Assembly (NCBI RefSeq): GCF_004801905.1
Contig: NZ_SSSN01000003.1
Location: 248,001-312,000, forward strand
From: Orlajensenia flava
GTDB lineage: Bacteria > Actinomycetota > Actinomycetes > Actinomycetales > Microbacteriaceae
Length of the DNA stretch: 64,000 bases
Direction: 5' to 3'
Below are positions 1-9,100 of this stretch, piece after piece. The position numbers and the translations under genes are program-made. Below the pieces are notes generated by a model, which was given only the letters and a program-made list of their open reading frames with translations, searched no databases and had not been told where the DNA came from. Position 1 is the stretch's first letter, and every line of letters begins with the position of its first letter.

Positions 1-1203
1 CACGATGTCGTGCACGATGAGGAAGTAGCCGGGGAAGTCCTTCAGCTCGATGATGTCGAGCTCCTTCTCCAGCCGGTCGCGCACCGAGGCGGGGATGCCC
101 GGGTACTTGCGAGCGGCGCCGTTCCAGACCAGCTCGCGCAACCAGCTCATGGGGGTGTGCCCGGCCGGGACCTCCTGTCTCGGCAGCTTCGGGCGGGCGC
201 TGCGCAGCGTGAAGCCGAGGTCGTCGGCCAGTTCGACGCTGCGCTGCACGGCGCCGGGGAACCGGGCGAACCGCACGGCCATCTCGGCACCACTGCGCAG
301 GTGGGCTCCAGCGGCGGCGGGGAGCCAGCCGTCCATCTCGTCGAGGCTGCGTCGTGCGCGCACGGCGGCGAGGGCGGCGGCCAACTCGTGCTCGGCGGGG
401 GTCGCGTAGTGCACGGCGCCCGTCGCGACCACGGGCAGGCCGGCGGATGCGGCGAGCTCGGCGAGGGCGTCGTTGGTGGCGCCGTCCTGTGGATGGCCGT
501 GGTCGAACAGCTCGACCACGACGTTGTCGCGCCCGAACAGATCGATCAGGCCGGTCAACTCCCGGCGCGCGGCGTCGATGCCGCCGCGTGCCAGAGCCTG
601 CCGCACGGCACCCTTGCGGCATCCGGTCAGCACCAGCCAGTGCCCGCCGGCCTGCGCCGCCAGGGTGTCGAGGTCGTAGGTGGGATTGCCCTTCTCGCCC
701 CCCGCCAGCTGGCCGGCGGTGATGGCCGAGGCCAGCCGATGGTAGCCCTCCTCCCGCCGGGCGAGCACGAGCAGGTGACTGCCCTCGGGGTCGGCGATGC
801 CGTTCTGCGGACTGCCGAGGCCGAGCGAGAGCTCCGCGCCGAACACGGTGCGCATCTCGGGGTAGCTCTCGGCCGCCTCGGCCAGACGCACGATGCCGTA
901 GAAGCCGTCGTGATCGGTGATGCCGATGCCGTGCAACTGCAGTCGCTGCGCCTCCTCAAGCAGCTGCTCGGGGGAGGATGCGCCGTCGAGGAAGCTGAAA
1001 TGGGAGTGCAGGTGAAGTTCGGCGTACGGCACCACCGGGCCGTCGACGGCGGCGATCTGCTTGGGCCGGTACGGGTGCCGCTTGCGCGACCAGCCGGGGG
1101 AGTCGCCGCCGTCGGCGATGACGGCGGGGCCACCCGGGCGTCGCACGTCGGAGAGGGTGCGCTCCAACTCCGACCAGGAGATGGAGGGGTTGTTGAATCC
1201 CAT
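1..1203 (-). CDS. dnaE2: Error-prone DNA polymerase DnaE2, N-terminal part (cut by left edge)
   Basis: This is the first 401 codons of a C-family DNA polymerase alpha-type protein; the rest lies left of the window. It carries the PHP domain: HLHSHFSFLDGAS near residues 60-75 and GITDHDGFYG near 95-105. Translation starts at the ATG at 1203-1201, which shares one base with the imuB stop (TGATG), so the two are coupled. In mycobacteria DnaE2 does translesion synthesis with ImuA' and ImuB after DNA damage. The gene is third in an imuA'-imuB-dnaE2 operon behind a LexA box. The replicative paralogue DnaE1 is unlikely in this context. Confidence 0.93.
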   Translation of the reverse strand, partial: MGFNNPSISWSELERTLSDVRRPGGPAVIADGGDSPGWSRKRHPYRPKQIAAVDGPVVPYAELHLHSHFSFLDGASSPEQLLEEAQRLQLHGIGITDHDGFYGIVRLAEAAESYPEMRTVFGAELSLGLGSPQNGIADPEGSHLLVLARREEGYHRLASAITAGQLAGGEKGNPTYDLDTLAAQAGGHWLVLTGCRKGAVRQALARGGIDAARRELTGLIDLFGRDNVVVELFDHGHPQDGATNDALAELAASAGLPVVATGAVHYATPAEHELAAALAAVRARRSLDEMDGWLPAAAGAHLRSGAEMAVRFARFPGAVQRSVELADDLGFTLRSARPKLPRQEVPAGHTPMSWLRELVWNGAARKYPGIPASVRDRLEKELDIIELKDFPGYFLIVHDIV

Positions 1204-2765
1204 CAGTCGTACCTCGCCTCGGCCTGCCAGCCTTCACCGGCACCGTCGAGCATCAGCAGCCAGGCGTCGCCGTGCTCGTCCACCAGCTGCAGACGATGCA
1301 CCCGACGCGACGCTGCGGCATCCCACCAGCGCTCCACCACCGGCCACGGACCCGCCCAGGCCTGGACGCGATGGACCCCTGCGCCGCGCGCGGCCGGGCT
1401 GAACGCGGCAGGATCGCCCACCAGCATTCCGCGGTCGTCGACGGCGACGTCGACTCCGGCATCCGTCATCAGGCGCACCGGATGCCGCTCGCGGAACACG
1501 GTGGCCGGCGCCAGTTCGGGAAGACTGCCCGGCCACGGCCGTGCGGCGCTCCGCACGCGCTCCTCGGGCGGCGCGTCGCCCCACGGCACGAGGATCTGAC
1601 GCTCGGCGAGCATCCGCCCGCCCCCGATCGTCGCGGTGAGCACCCCCTCGTGGCCGAGCATGCTCTGCACCCGAGTGAGCCCGTGGTGCACCCGCTCGTC
1701 GGGGCCGGAGCCCCACAGCCCCTCCTCGTGGTTGCCGGTGGAGTCGACACGCTCAGGCGTGACGCGCACCGCGGCAACAGCGGAGCGCAGGCCGCTGTCA
1801 ATGGCGCCGCTGCCCTGCAACTGCCAGCGCACCCGGTCGAGCACGTCGGCGGCCGTGAACCAGCGCGGATGCAGCCAGCTGCGCTCCGACAGCTCGCCGG
1901 ACTCGCTGCGCACCTCGACCCGTACGCCCGTGCACACCAGACGGGCGGAGGTGAGCGCCTCGATGAAGCGGTCCGCCGCCGTACGGAAGCCGAAGCTCAC
2001 CTGGTCGATGCGGTCCAGCGGCGGCTCGAACTCCACCAGCACCTCGAAGTCCTTCGGCGGGGTGCGTGCCACGACCACCCGGCCGTCGTAGCCGCCCGCT
2101 ATCGCGTGAGCGTGTGCGGCGACGGCCCCGAATCGGCGCTGCACGTCGACGGCGGGTAGCGCGGCGAACTCGCCGAGGGTGTGCACTCCGAGCCGGCGGA
2201 GCAGGACGCCCAGGCGCTCGTCGAGCAGCAGGCCGGCCGGAAGGGGAGCCAGGAAGGCAGCCGAACCCCCGGAGACGACGATGCCGATGCGCTCGGCGTC
2301 GCTGCGCCGAGCCGCCTGTTCTGCGGCGAACGGCCCGTCGGCGACGCCCACCCGCGCATCGGCGACACCCTGTTCGCCGAGACACGCCAGCAGGGCCTCG
2401 GCTGCTGCCCGTTCGCTGCCGTAGTAGCGGACCGGGCCTCGTGCCCGCACAGCGCAGACGCCCGGCCGCATCAGTTGAACACCCGGCATGATCGTCTCGA
2501 TGCCGGCGAGCACCGGTTCGAACGCGCGGGCGTCGTGCACGCCGTCGTAGGGGAGCGTGATGAGGCTCGTGCAGCGGGCCTGCGCCTCACGGAGCTTGAG
2601 ACCCCGGGCGACGCCGTCTCGCCGTGCCGCGGGGGAGCAGGCGAACACGAGTCCGTGTTCGATGAGGGCGACCGGCGCGTCGGCGTCGATGCCGTCGGCA
2701 CGCATGGCGGCATGCACGGGCCAGTCGGGGCACCACATCACGATGGTGCGGCTGAGGTCTCTCAT
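1203..2765 (-). CDS. imuB: Y-family polymerase-like protein ImuB
   Basis: This 520-residue protein is a DNA polymerase Y-family homologue that acts as the hub of the SOS mutasome, linking DnaE2 to the beta clamp. The N-terminus reads WCPDWPVHAA at residues 11-20. The second acidic motif of active Y-polymerases (S-x-DE) is replaced by PGVQLMRPG, the expected degeneracy of ImuB, so it is probably not an active polymerase. The start is the ATG at 2765, overlapping the imuA' stop by ATGA; longer starts would run far into imuA'. Its stop overlaps the dnaE2 start. Confidence 0.93.
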   Translation of the reverse strand: MRDLSRTIVMWCPDWPVHAAMRADGIDADAPVALIEHGLVFACSPAARRDGVARGLKLREAQARCTSLITLPYDGVHDARAFEPVLAGIETIMPGVQLMRPGVCAVRARGPVRYYGSERAAAEALLACLGEQGVADARVGVADGPFAAEQAARRSDAERIGIVVSGGSAAFLAPLPAGLLLDERLGVLLRRLGVHTLGEFAALPAVDVQRRFGAVAAHAHAIAGGYDGRVVVARTPPKDFEVLVEFEPPLDRIDQVSFGFRTAADRFIEALTSARLVCTGVRVEVRSESGELSERSWLHPRWFTAADVLDRVRWQLQGSGAIDSGLRSAVAAVRVTPERVDSTGNHEEGLWGSGPDERVHHGLTRVQSMLGHEGVLTATIGGGRMLAERQILVPWGDAPPEERVRSAARPWPGSLPELAPATVFRERHPVRLMTDAGVDVAVDDRGMLVGDPAAFSPAARGAGVHRVQAWAGPWPVVERWWDAAASRRVHRLQLVDEHGDAWLLMLDGAGEGWQAEARYD

Positions 2766-3466
2766 GCGCTCACCGCCTGAAGTCGTGGAGGCATCGCCGT
2801 CTCGTCGACGCGGAAGGCCTGGGCTCCATCGGGCAGCCACAGTCGGGCGCTCCGAGGTCGGCCGGCGCCGAGCCGCCCGGTCGCCGTCACCGTCGCCGTG
2901 CGGGCCGTGAGGTAGCCGTGCCCCGAGCCGAGGCCGCTCCATTCACTGCGGCTGATCGAGAGACGAGCCTCGCTCGTCGGCCAGTCGCCGAGCACCACGA
3001 GCGCCGTGCCGCGTTGACGGAGCCGGGCGCTCAGCCGGGCGACATCGCCGTCACTCGCCCGCCCCGGTGGCCGCAGCAGCACCACGCCGAGCACATCCAC
3101 CAGGGCGGCGGTGGCCGTCAGCCACTGCGCACCGGGGTCGGGAACCAGCACCAGTCGCTCGAGATCGATGCCGAACCGAGCCGCAGCCTCCATGCCGAAG
3201 TCGGGGACGCCGACGACCCCGCACCACACTCCACTCTGCGACGGACCAGCCAGCACGGCCATCGCCAGGGTCGACGAGCCATCGATCGAGTACGCGGCCC
3301 CCTGCCGGAGCGCCCCACCCGGAAGAACTGCGGCGATGGCGGGAGCGGTCGGCAGCGCCGGACTCTCGAGCGTGGTGGCCTGCATTCCACGGATGCGCGA
3401 CTGCAGTTCGGCCACGCGCTGGGCGGCGCCGTCCCGCTCGGCGGGGGATACTGCTACAGCGGCCAT
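2762..3466 (-). CDS. imuA: ImuA'-like SOS mutasome protein
   Basis: This 234-residue RecA/SulA-like accessory protein is the first gene of the SOS mutagenesis operon. It has a RecA-like core but no GKT P-loop; the equivalent segment reads SIDGSSTLAM. A GTG at 3472 could also start it, but a Shine-Dalgarno GGAAGG lies against that GTG and is spaced correctly for the ATG at 3466, so I chose the ATG. The stop overlaps the imuB start by four bases. A LexA box lies 17 nt upstream. The ImuA' assignment rests on position and weak similarity; the SOS link is strong. Confidence 0.85.
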   Translation of the reverse strand: MAAVAVSPAERDGAAQRVAELQSRIRGMQATTLESPALPTAPAIAAVLPGGALRQGAAYSIDGSSTLAMAVLAGPSQSGVWCGVVGVPDFGMEAAARFGIDLERLVLVPDPGAQWLTATAALVDVLGVVLLRPPGRASDGDVARLSARLRQRGTALVVLGDWPTSEARLSISRSEWSGLGSGHGYLTARTATVTATGRLGAGRPRSARLWLPDGAQAFRVDETAMPPRLQAVSA

Positions 3467-3482
3467 GGACACCCTTCCATCT

Positions 3483-3498
3483 TCGAACGTTTGTTCTA
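3483..3498 (-). promoter_or_regulatory. LexA (SOS) box of imuA'-imuB-dnaE2
   Basis: The site reads TCGAACGTTTGTTCTA, matching the actinobacterial LexA consensus TCGAAC-N4-GTTCGA at 11 of 12 arm positions. It lies just upstream of the imuA' Shine-Dalgarno, where bound LexA would block transcription until DNA damage. Confidence 0.9.
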
Positions 3499-3572
3499 AT
3501 GAGTCAACCGCGAGCCACCGACACGGATGCCGATCACGAGCGCAACCCCGCGGGTCAAGCCCTGCGCCGACC

Positions 3573-3578
3573 TAGCAT
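3573..3578 (+). promoter_or_regulatory. -10 box before the small ORF and GH15 gene
   Basis: TAGCAT lies 6 nt before the ATG at 3585. This spacing puts the transcript start at that ATG, so the message would be leaderless. Confidence 0.6.
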
Positions 3579-3584
3579 GAGCAC

Positions 3585-3629
3585 ATGACCGCCGCGCCCA
3601 GACCCGAACCCCGCGAGATCGTTCGATGA
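3585..3629 (+). CDS. Putative 14-codon leaderless ORF coupled to the GH15 gene
   Basis: The ORF encodes MTAAPRPEPREIVR and ends in TGA at 3627-3629, overlapping the GH15 ATG (3626-3628) as ATGA. Its ATG is placed for leaderless initiation from the -10 at 3573. The GH15 ATG has no good Shine-Dalgarno, so ribosomes finishing this ORF could re-initiate there. It may act only as a translational entry site. No homologue is known to me. Confidence 0.4.
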   Translation: MTAAPRPEPREIVR

Positions 3630-5443
3630 GCCGACCCATCGAGGACTACGCACTCATCAGCAACTCGCGCACCGCCGCCCTCGTCGGAAGCGACGGCTCC
3701 ATCGACTGGCTCTGCCTGCCGCGCTACGACTCCGGATCGACCTTCGGCGCCCTGCTCGGCGACGAGAGCCACGGCCAGTGGGTGCTGCGACCCGTCGACC
3801 CCGACGCCACCGTCGAGCGGCACTACGACGCCGACTCGTTCACCCTCATCAGCCACTGGACCACCACGGACGGCGAGGTGGAGGTCACCGACGTGATGCC
3901 CATCGACGATGACGGCGAGCGCATCGACGTCGTACGGTGCGTGCGCGGGCTGCGCGGTCACGTGCCGATGAGGCAGGAGCTGCGCATCCGTTTCGACTAC
4001 GCCACCGCCCTGCCCTGGGTGCGGCAGGTGCAGGAGAACGGTCGGCCGGCGCTCGTGGCGTATGCAGGGCCGGACGCCCTCATCGTGCGCGGACCGCGGC
4101 TGCACGCCCAGGACCACGCTCACGTCAGCGAGTTCCGGGTGCGGCCCGGCGAGTTCCTTCCCATCCAGCTCAGCTGGTTCCCCTCGCACCGGGAGGCGCC
4201 GGAGCCGCTCGACGTCGAGGACGCCATCGCGTCGACCTCGGCATGGTGGGCGGAATGGTCGCGCGACCCCGACTTCGCCGGCGCCTACGACGAGCAGGTG
4301 CTGCGATCGCTGCTGACCCTCCGCGCCCTCACCCACCAGGGCACCGGAGGCATCGTGGCTGCCGTGACCACCTCGCTGCCCGAGCAGTTCGGAGGGGAGC
4401 GCAACTGGGACTATCGCTACGTCTGGCTGCGAGATGCCGCGCTCACACTGCAGGCGCTGGTCGCGCACGGCTACGTCGCGGAGGGCGAACACTGGCGCGA
4501 CTGGCTGCTGCGCGCCATCGCCGGCGACCCGAACGACCTGCAGATCATGTACGGGCTCGCGGGGGAGCGCTACCTGCCCGAGCGTGAGCTGACCAGCCTG
4601 CCCGGCTACGAGGGGGCGGCTCCCGTCCGCGTGGGCAACGCCGCCGTTGACCAGTATCAGGCCGACGCCATCGGTCACGTCATGGTCGCGCTGCACGCCG
4701 TGCGGGCGAGCGGCGTCGACGACACCGAGTTCTCCTGGCCGCTGCAGCGATCCCTGATGGGTTACCTCGAGCGGAACTGGGAGCGTCCCGACCAGGGCAT
4801 GTGGGAGGTGCGTGGGCCCGCGCGGCACTTCACGCACTCGAGGGTGATGATCTGGGCAGCCCTCGATCGAGCCGTGAAGGCGGTGCGGGACTTCGGCCTG
4901 AAGGGCCCCGCCGATCGCTGGGAGAAGCTGCGCGACACCCTCAAGGACGAGATCGACCGCAACGGATACGACGCCGCCCGTGGCTCGTTCGTGCAGTACT
5001 ACGGCGGAACCGAGATCGACGCCTCCCTCCTGCTGCTCACCGAAGTCGGATTCTGCGAAGCCGACGATCCCCGCATGCTGGGCACCGTCGCGCTCATCGA
5101 GAAGGAGTTGATGAGTGGCGGCCTGGTGCACCGCTACCGCACCCAGCGAGGCGTCGATGGGCTGCCGCCGGGGGAGTTCCCCTTCGTGGCCTGCTCGTTC
5201 TGGCTCGTGCGTCAGTACGCCCAGTCGGGGCGCATGGACGACGCGCGGAAACTGATGGATCGAATGCTCGGCTTCTGCAACGGCGTGGGCCTGCTCGCCG
5301 AGGAGGTCGACCCGGACACCGGCCGGCACGCGGGCAACTTCCCTCAGGCGTTCAGCCATCTCGCCCTGGTCTGGGCGGCGGATGCCATCGGTTCCGCCGA
5401 GCGCGCAGACCGTGATCCCGAGGCGGCATCCGGAGGGGTGTGA
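3626..5443 (+). CDS. Glycoside hydrolase family 15 protein (glucoamylase/trehalase type)
   Basis: This 605-residue protein is a cytoplasmic GH15 enzyme of the length usual for actinobacterial family members. The N-terminal domain begins PIEDYALISNSRTAAL followed by GSDGSIDWLCLPR. The (alpha/alpha)6 barrel shows NWDYRYVWLRDA near residues 260-271 and GLLAEEVDP near 555, the region of the catalytic Glu, followed by GNFPQAFSH. No signal peptide is seen. Members hydrolyse alpha-glucosidic bonds; several actinobacterial ones are trehalases, but substrate cannot be read from sequence. It stands alone between the SOS operon and tRNA-Leu. Confidence 0.93.
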   Translation: MSRPIEDYALISNSRTAALVGSDGSIDWLCLPRYDSGSTFGALLGDESHGQWVLRPVDPDATVERHYDADSFTLISHWTTTDGEVEVTDVMPIDDDGERIDVVRCVRGLRGHVPMRQELRIRFDYATALPWVRQVQENGRPALVAYAGPDALIVRGPRLHAQDHAHVSEFRVRPGEFLPIQLSWFPSHREAPEPLDVEDAIASTSAWWAEWSRDPDFAGAYDEQVLRSLLTLRALTHQGTGGIVAAVTTSLPEQFGGERNWDYRYVWLRDAALTLQALVAHGYVAEGEHWRDWLLRAIAGDPNDLQIMYGLAGERYLPERELTSLPGYEGAAPVRVGNAAVDQYQADAIGHVMVALHAVRASGVDDTEFSWPLQRSLMGYLERNWERPDQGMWEVRGPARHFTHSRVMIWAALDRAVKAVRDFGLKGPADRWEKLRDTLKDEIDRNGYDAARGSFVQYYGGTEIDASLLLLTEVGFCEADDPRMLGTVALIEKELMSGGLVHRYRTQRGVDGLPPGEFPFVACSFWLVRQYAQSGRMDDARKLMDRMLGFCNGVGLLAEEVDPDTGRHAGNFPQAFSHLALVWAADAIGSAERADRDPEAASGGV

Positions 5444-5450
5444 ACGACGA

Positions 5451-5476
5451 AGGCCCCGGTCATCAGACCGGGGCCT
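5451..5476. terminator. Terminator hairpin between GH15 gene and tRNA-Leu
   Basis: A perfect 10-bp stem, AGGCCCCGGT with ACCGGGGCCT, closes on a 6-nt loop. It lies 7 nt after the GH15 stop and just beyond the 3' end of the opposing tRNA, so it can serve both strands. There is no U-tract. Confidence 0.75.
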
Positions 5477-5495
5477 CCACTGTCTCAACACAGTG

Positions 5496-5579
5496 TGCGC
5501 GAAAGGGGACTTGAACCCCTACGCCCGTTAGGGCACTAGCACCTCAAGCTAGCGCGTCTGCCATTTCCGCCACCCGCGC
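5496..5579 (-). tRNA. tRNA-Leu (anticodon GAG)
   Basis: The 84-nt gene folds as a class II tRNA. The 7-bp acceptor pairs GCGCGGG with TTCGCGC (two G-U pairs) with discriminator A. The anticodon loop TTGAGGT on a CTAGC/GCTAG stem gives GAG, decoding CUC. There is a long variable arm, and the T arm is AGGGG-TTCAAGT-CCCCT. The CCA end is not encoded. Confidence 0.96.
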
Positions 5580-5690
5580 GTGTTGTGAGCGACCCGATTG
5601 CTCGCGGCCACGAGGTAAGACATTACCACGTTTCGAGGGTGGCCCTCACACGGAGCACGCCCCCTCAGACGTGCTCACGAAGCCCTCGGG

Positions 5691-5696
5691 TAGCGT
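5691..5696 (+). promoter_or_regulatory. -10 box, leaderless M20 peptidase gene
   Basis: TAGCGT lies 6 nt before the ATG at 5703, the spacing expected of a leaderless transcript. No recognisable -35 is present. Confidence 0.55.
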
Positions 5697-5702
5697 GGCC
5701 CC

Positions 5703-7007
5703 ATGCCTGCGAACGAGAGCCTGGAGGCCACCGCGTCCATCGCGCGAGACCTCATCCGCTTCGACACCAGCAACTACGGCGATGGCCGTTCCGAGGGCGA
5801 GACGGATGCCGCCGAATACGTCGAAGCGCACCTGCGGCGGATGGGTCTGGAGCCCGCACTCTTCGATGCCGCACCCGGCCGCACGAGCGTCGTCGCGCGC
5901 GTGGAGGGGCGCGATCGCAGCAAGCCGGCCCTCGTTCTCCACGGTCATCTCGACGTGGTCCCGGCGGATGCGGCCAGCTGGTCCGTCGACCCGTTCGCCG
6001 GCGAGGTCAGGGACGGCATGCTCTGGGGCAGGGGAGCCGTGGACATGAAGAACATGGACGCCATGATGATCGGAGCTCTCGACGACATCCTCGGCTCGGG
6101 ACGCCGGCCGGAACGCGACCTCGTGATCGCCTTCTTCGCCGATGAGGAGAACGGCGGCATCTTCGGCGCACACTGGCTCGTGGACAACCACCCGCACCTG
6201 TTCGCCGGGGCCACCGAGGCGATCAGCGAAGTGGGCGGATACTCCACCATGATCGGCGACCAGCGCGCCTACCTGCTGCAGACGGGCGAGAAGGCTCTGG
6301 TCTGGGTCCGACTCGTGGCCCGAGGTCCTGCGGCGCACGGCTCCCGCCTCATCCGCGACAACGCCGTCACGAGGTTGGCGGAGGCCGTCGCCGTCCTCGG
6401 CCGCCGCGACTGGCCCATCCGCCTCACCGACACCACGAGCCAACTGCTGGGCGAGGTGGCGCGTATCCTCGGCGCCTCGCCGCAGTCGCTCGGACCCGAC
6501 GAGCTCGCACTGGCGACGGGTTCGGCATCCGGTTTCATCCAGGCGACGCTCCGCACGACGACCAATCCGACCCGGCTGAGCGCCGGCTACAAGCACAACG
6601 TCATCCCCGACCGTGCGGAGGCGACCATCGACATCCGCACGCTGCCGGGGGAGGAGGATGCCGTGCTCGACGAGGTCCGACGTCTGGTGGGCGACGACAT
6701 CGAGATCCAGGTCACGCATCGCGACGTCGGGCTGGAGAATCCGTTCTCGGGCGACCTCGTCGACGCGGTGAAGGCGACCATCGAGCGGCACGATCCGGGA
6801 GCGCCCGTGCTGCCCTATCTGCTCTCGGGCGGCACCGACAACAAGGCGCTCTCCAAGCTCGGAATCGCCGGTTACGGGTTCGCGCCGCTGCGCCTCCCTG
6901 CCGATCTCGACTTCCCGGCGATGTTCCACGGTGTCGACGAGCGCGTTCCGCTCGACGCGTTAGTCTTTGGCAGACGGGTGCTGAACGATCTGCTCCTGAG
7001 CTACTGA
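5703..7007 (+). CDS. M20 family metallopeptidase (M20/M25/M40)
   Basis: This 434-residue cytoplasmic zinc hydrolase belongs to the ArgE/DapE/CPG2 group. Metal-binding motifs are in order: HGHLDVVP (residues 81-88 region), GRGAVDMKN near 111-119, DEENGG near 148-153 with the catalytic Glu, SEVGGY near 176, and the C-terminal FHGVDE. The dimerisation domain lies between. The substrate is unknown; dipeptides or N-acyl amino acids are typical. The start is leaderless. The next gene, uppP, follows after 22 nt and may be co-transcribed. Confidence 0.9.
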   Translation: MPANESLEATASIARDLIRFDTSNYGDGRSEGETDAAEYVEAHLRRMGLEPALFDAAPGRTSVVARVEGRDRSKPALVLHGHLDVVPADAASWSVDPFAGEVRDGMLWGRGAVDMKNMDAMMIGALDDILGSGRRPERDLVIAFFADEENGGIFGAHWLVDNHPHLFAGATEAISEVGGYSTMIGDQRAYLLQTGEKALVWVRLVARGPAAHGSRLIRDNAVTRLAEAVAVLGRRDWPIRLTDTTSQLLGEVARILGASPQSLGPDELALATGSASGFIQATLRTTTNPTRLSAGYKHNVIPDRAEATIDIRTLPGEEDAVLDEVRRLVGDDIEIQVTHRDVGLENPFSGDLVDAVKATIERHDPGAPVLPYLLSGGTDNKALSKLGIAGYGFAPLRLPADLDFPAMFHGVDERVPLDALVFGRRVLNDLLLSY

Positions 7008-7029
7008 TCCCTCGAGCACAAGGCAGACG

Positions 7030-7884
7030 ATGAACTTGCTGAACGCCATCATTCTGGGCTTCGTCCAGGGCCTCACCGAATTCCTCCCCATCTCATCCAG
7101 CGCCCACCTGCGCATCGTGGGGGAGTTCCTGGGGACGGGGGCGGATCCCGGTGCCCGCTTCACGGCGATCACCCAGATCGGCACCGAGATCGCCGTGGTG
7201 CTGTTCTTCTGGCGCGACATCGTGCGCATCGTCTCGCGGTGGGCGCTCTCGCTCGCACGCAAGGTCCCGCGCGACGACCCCGACGCCCGCATGGGGTGGC
7301 TAATCATCATCGGATCGCTGCCCATCATCATCCTCGGCCTGCTGTTCCAGGACCAGATCGAGACGGTGCTGCGCAATCTCTGGATCACCGCGATCATGCT
7401 CATCGTCTTCGGCATCCTGCTCGGTGTGGCCGACGCGGTCGGAGCGAAGAACCGTCGCCTGAAGGACCTCACCTACCCGCACGGCATCCTGTACGGGCTG
7501 GCGCAGGCCCTCGCCCTCATCCCGGGCGTCTCCCGTTCGGGCGGCACCATCACGATGGGACTGTTCCTCGGCTACGAGCGCAAGGCGGCCGCGCGGTACG
7601 CGTTCCTGCTGGCAATCCCCGCCGTGCTCGGCAGCGGCTTCTACCAGGTGTACAAGTCCATCAAGGAGCCGTGCCTGGCCGGCGCGACCAACTGCACTCC
7701 CGAGGTGTTCGGCCCGATCGAGACGCTCGTGGCGACCATCGTCGCTTTCATCGTCGGCCTGTTCGTCATCGCCTTCTTCATGCGCTACATCTCACGCCAC
7801 AGCTTCCTGCCGTTCGTGATCTACCGGGTTGTGGTCGGCATCCTGCTCATGGTCCTGCTGGCGACCGGGCTCCTCGCGGCCTGA
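7030..7884 (+). CDS. uppP: Undecaprenyl-diphosphatase UppP (BacA)
   Basis: This 284-residue polytopic membrane enzyme dephosphorylates undecaprenyl pyrophosphate, recycling the lipid carrier for cell-wall synthesis and giving bacitracin tolerance. The two family motifs are present: [13 protein letters not shown] near residues 14-26, with the essential Glu and Ser, and GVSRSGGT near 167-174, with the catalytic Arg region. About eight hydrophobic segments fit the family. It is probably co-transcribed with the M20 peptidase. Confidence 0.96.
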   Translation: MNLLNAIILGFVQGLTEFLPISSSAHLRIVGEFLGTGADPGARFTAITQIGTEIAVVLFFWRDIVRIVSRWALSLARKVPRDDPDARMGWLIIIGSLPIIILGLLFQDQIETVLRNLWITAIMLIVFGILLGVADAVGAKNRRLKDLTYPHGILYGLAQALALIPGVSRSGGTITMGLFLGYERKAAARYAFLLAIPAVLGSGFYQVYKSIKEPCLAGATNCTPEVFGPIETLVATIVAFIVGLFVIAFFMRYISRHSFLPFVIYRVVVGILLMVLLATGLLAA

Positions 7885-7917
7885 CCCGCGCCCGCGCCCG
7901 CCGCATCGCACCGCGCG

Positions 7918-8060
7918 GTGCCATAACGCGCATCCCGGCCACAGAAAGTGCCATAGCGCGCATCCGCAGAGATCTCGCCTGCATGCACCAGTCGTCGGTT
8001 CGGGCGGAAAGTGCCATAACGCGTATCCCGGCGGCGGGAAGTGCCATAACGCGCATCCGC
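7918..8060. repeat. Four-copy intergenic repeat, GTGCCATAACGCGCATCC
   Basis: Copies start at 7918, 7948, 8011 and 8041. They form two pairs with exactly 30 bp within a pair and 93 bp between pairs. Copies differ at one base (T at 8024 in copy 3, G at 7956 in copy 2). Each is followed by CCGGC or CGC, and three are preceded by AA. The repeats fill most of the 227-bp gap between convergent uppP and the PAC2 gene; no hairpin terminator is seen there. Confidence 0.9.
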
Positions 8061-8111
8061 TCGAAGGGAGTCGGCGAGCCCCCCGAGGGCGCGACGCCGA
8101 CCGACCCGGCG

Positions 8112-9053
8112 TCAGCGCCCGCGTCGAGGGTCGTCGGGCTTGTCGCCACGCCGACGCAGGTACTTCTCGAACTCCTGAGCGATCGCCTCTCCGCTCGCCT
8201 CGGGGGAGTCGACCGTGTCGCGCGCCTGCTCGAGCTGGGCGATGTACGCCGCCATATCATCGTCGTCGGCAGCGAGGGCGTCGATGCCCTCCTCCCAGGC
8301 CGTGGCCTCCTCGACCAGGTCGCCGCGGGGGATGGTGACGTCGATGACCTCCTCGAGCCGGTCGATGAGCGCGAGCATCGCCTTCGGCGACGGGGCGTTG
8401 TGCACGTAATGGGGAACGGATGCCCAGATCGACATCGTCGGGATGCCGGCAGCCTCAGCGGCCAATGCGACGACACTGAGGATGCCGACCGGCCCCTCGT
8501 AGTCGGAGCGCTCGATGCCGAGCTCGGCACGCATCTCGGCACTGTCGCTCGAGGACATCAATGAGATCGGACGCGTGTGCGGCACGTCCGCCAGCATCGC
8601 ACCGAGGAAGACCACAGCGCTGATGTCCGCGGCGAGCGCCCGGTCGACGATCTCCGCCGCGAACCCCTGCCAACTCCGGGACGGCTCCGTGCCGAGCAGC
8701 AGGAAGATGTTGCCCACGTTGTCTCCGCTCACCGTGATCTCGGCGTCCTCACCGAGCGATGCGACTCGCTCGACCGGCGATCGCGGTCCGTACAGCACCG
8801 TTCCCGGCCAGGTGAGTTCGCGGCGCCCGTCGTCGCCTGACGAGATGGTCGGACGGTTGAACTGGTAGTCGAAGTAGAGCTCGGGATCGACGGCGAACAG
8901 TTCGACCAGGTCGAGCTCCTCCTTGAGTGAACGCACCGCGCCGGTGGCCGCCTCGCCCGCATCGTTCCAGCCCTCGAAGGCCACCACGAGAATGCGTCCG
9001 CTCAGCATGCCGTCCGTCTGCGTCACCGCGCGCACCCTCGTTCCCGGCCGCAC
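8112..9053 (-). CDS. PAC2 family protein
   Basis: This protein of 313 residues has a PAC2 domain (proteasome assembly chaperone 2-like fold), starting GRILVVAFEGWNDAGEAA near residues 19-36. PHTRPISL and the SVPHYVHNAPSP segment are typical. A charged C-terminal tail follows. The function in actinobacteria is not established. I chose the GTG at 9053 because GCGAGG lies five bases upstream; the ATG at 9008, which starts at the domain itself, is an alternative. A second PAC2 protein is at 57266-58195. Confidence 0.85.
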   Translation of the reverse strand: MRPGTRVRAVTQTDGMLSGRILVVAFEGWNDAGEAATGAVRSLKEELDLVELFAVDPELYFDYQFNRPTISSGDDGRRELTWPGTVLYGPRSPVERVASLGEDAEITVSGDNVGNIFLLLGTEPSRSWQGFAAEIVDRALAADISAVVFLGAMLADVPHTRPISLMSSSDSAEMRAELGIERSDYEGPVGILSVVALAAEAAGIPTMSIWASVPHYVHNAPSPKAMLALIDRLEEVIDVTIPRGDLVEEATAWEEGIDALAADDDDMAAYIAQLEQARDTVDSPEASGEAIAQEFEKYLRRRGDKPDDPRRGR

Positions 9054-9086
9054 CTCGGCCTCGCATCAAGGATATGACCCGCCCCG

Positions 9087-9092
9087 TAGACT
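9087..9092 (+). promoter_or_regulatory. -10 box, leaderless HAD gene
   Basis: TAGACT lies 8 nt before the GTG at 9101, which supports that GTG over the ATG at 9074 as the start. Confidence 0.55.
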
Positions 9093-9100
9093 TGCCCGTT

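Noticed and set aside
3572..5491. Long minus-strand frame opposite the GH15 gene
   Set aside because: It has no recognisable domain and mirrors the codon structure of the GH15 gene.
7918..8060. CRISPR-like array
   Set aside because: Spacings alternate 30 and 63 bp, repeats are short with no regular unique spacers, and no cas genes are near.
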